A DNA stretch of 64,000 nt from Paraburkholderia caribensis (GTDB taxonomy: Bacteria > Pseudomonadota > Gammaproteobacteria > Burkholderiales > Burkholderiaceae): the NCBI RefSeq assembly GCF_002902945.1, contig NZ_CP026101.1, positions 186,001 to 250,000 on the forward strand, given 5' to 3'. Each line of letters starts with the position of its first letter. The first letter of the stretch is position 1. The notes beneath the pieces were generated by a model. The model had not been told where the DNA came from. It worked only from the letters and a program-made list of their open reading frames with translations, and did no database searches. Shown here piece by piece: positions 63,077 through 64,000 of the stretch. The position numbers and the translations under genes are program-made.

Positions 63077-64000
63077 CTAGCGGCGCGCAACAGCGGCCGT
63101 CGTGCTCTTTTGCGCGGCGCGCTTCTCAGCGCTGACGTCGCGTGCGCCCCAGCGTTGCGCGAGCGCGGCGCAGACCATCAGCTGAATCTGATGGAACAGC
63201 ATCAGCGGCAGCACCACGGCGCCGACCGCATGGGTGGCGAAGATCACTTTCGCCATCGGCACACCGGCGGCGAGGCTCTTCTTCGAACCGCAGAAGATAA
63301 TCGTGATCTGGTCGGCGCGGCTGAAGCCCAGACGCTTGCCGACGAACATCGTCACCGCCAGCGCGAGCGCCAGCAGTACCGCGCACACCACGAGCAGCCC
63401 GCCCAGCGCGACGAGCGGAATCTGATGCCACAGCCCTTCGTTGACGGCCTCGCTGAACGCGGCGTACACCACCAGCAGGATCGAGCCCTGATCGACGAAC
63501 TTCAGCACGCCGCGATTACGGTCTATCCATCCGCCAATCATCGGCCGCAGCAACTGCCCGGCGACGAACGGCACCAGCAGTTGCAGCACGATGTTCCACA
63601 CCGTATGCCACGGCGACGTGCCGCTCGCGGCCTGGCTCGTGACGATCACGCTGACGAGCGCGGGCGTGATGAAGATGCCGAGCAGGCTCGAGGCGGACGC
63701 GCTGCACACGGCGGCGGGCACATTGCCCTTCGCGATCGACGTGAACGCGATCGAAGATTGAACCGTCGACGGCAGCGTACAGAGGAAGAGGATGCCGGCG
63801 TAGAGCGCAGGCGTCACGAGGGGCGAAAGAAGCGGTTTGAGTACGAGCCCGAGTACAGGAAACAGCGCGAACGTGCTTAGCAGCACCACGAGGTGCAGCC
63901 GCCAGTGCGTGGCACCGGCAATGATCGCTTCGCGTGAGAGCTTGGCGCCGTGCAGGAAGAACAGCAGCCCGACCGCGAAATCCGTAACCCAGTTGAACGC
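63077..64000 (-). CDS. Bile acid:sodium symporter family protein (partial, N-terminus beyond right edge)
   Basis: At least 308 codons; the frame is open to base 64000 with AFNWVTDFAVGLLFFLHGAK at the edge. About eight hydrophobic segments are visible, with TLPSTVQSSIAFTSIAKGN and IIFCGSKKSLAAGVPMAKVI, typical of the SBF-like/YfeH branch of the BASS superfamily. The substrate is an organic anion of unknown identity. The extreme C-terminus (RDVSAEKRAAQKSTTAAVAR) is polar and cytoplasmic-looking. A terminator follows at 63002-63023. The start codon lies outside the window. Confidence 0.87.
   Translation of the reverse strand, partial: AFNWVTDFAVGLLFFLHGAKLSREAIIAGATHWRLHLVVLLSTFALFPVLGLVLKPLLSPLVTPALYAGILFLCTLPSTVQSSIAFTSIAKGNVPAAVCSASASSLLGIFITPALVSVIVTSQAASGTSPWHTVWNIVLQLLVPFVAGQLLRPMIGGWIDRNRGVLKFVDQGSILLVVYAAFSEAVNEGLWHQIPLVALGGLLVVCAVLLALALAVTMFVGKRLGFSRADQITIIFCGSKKSLAAGVPMAKVIFATHAVGAVVLPLMLFHQIQLMVCAALAQRWGARDVSAEKRAAQKSTTAAVARR

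Overview
The window is high-GC DNA from a betaproteobacterium of the Burkholderiaceae, most likely Paraburkholderia, Caballeronia or Burkholderia. This is inferred from the G/C-ending codons and from the gene content: a KirBac-type K+ channel, an RsbRST stressosome, a Csu-type SCPU fimbrial operon, a DUF2239 gene, and a fused indolepyruvate ferredoxin oxidoreductase. No rRNA operon or complete tRNA gene is visible.

Bases 1 to about 21844 are the right-hand part of a genomic island that runs off the left edge. It ends at a 3' fragment of a tRNA gene (21798-21844) next to a tyrosine integrase. The cargo is the restriction half of a Dpd (7-deazapurine in DNA) modification-restriction system. Eight tightly overlapping minus-strand genes match DpdE (SNF2 helicase), DpdF (RecQ-like helicase), DpdG, DpdH (ATPase), DpdI, DpdJ (DEAD/DEAH helicase with a DUF1998-like end), DpdK (PLD-type nuclease) and DpdD. 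A convergent queD-like gene at the left edge points to the preQ0 biosynthesis and dpdABC modification genes lying just outside the window. Between the dpd operon and the integrase are a VUT/YhhQ-family transporter gene (a family that includes the queuosine-precursor importer) and an unusual fusion of a P27-type small-terminase-like domain with an AlpA-type HTH. The island can be read as a mobile defence unit: precursor import and synthesis, DNA marking (left of the window), and an eight-protein effector that probably attacks unmarked DNA.

Bases 21845-64000 look like ordinary chromosome or replicon. They hold: an OpgC-type acyltransferase plus a tannase/feruloyl esterase (22088-24900); a stressosome signalling operon rsbR-rsbS-rsbT-SpoIIE phosphatase followed by an RsbT-like/histidine kinase fusion, a REC-HK-REC hybrid and a very large multidomain hybrid kinase (25139-36219); a Csu-like chaperone-usher fimbrial operon whose usher carries one in-frame TGA (36253-41754); DUF2239, MCP, uracil/xanthine permease and Na+/H+ antiporter genes (41959-47750); an EAL protein and CutC (48132-50142); a large imperfect inverted repeat (50246-50871); an indolepyruvate ferredoxin oxidoreductase, a GST and a KirBac channel (51026-56530); two related small unknown proteins; a LacI-AGE epimerase-PfkB kinase sugar operon (57408-60610) with candidate operators; an EAL-GGDEF protein; and a bile acid:Na+ symporter-family gene cut by the right edge.

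The points most worth following up are the island as a whole (Dpd effector operon, VUT transporter and integrase on one element), the Cys-less QueD, the P27-AlpA fusion, the TGA in the usher, and the stressosome wired to two-component kinases.
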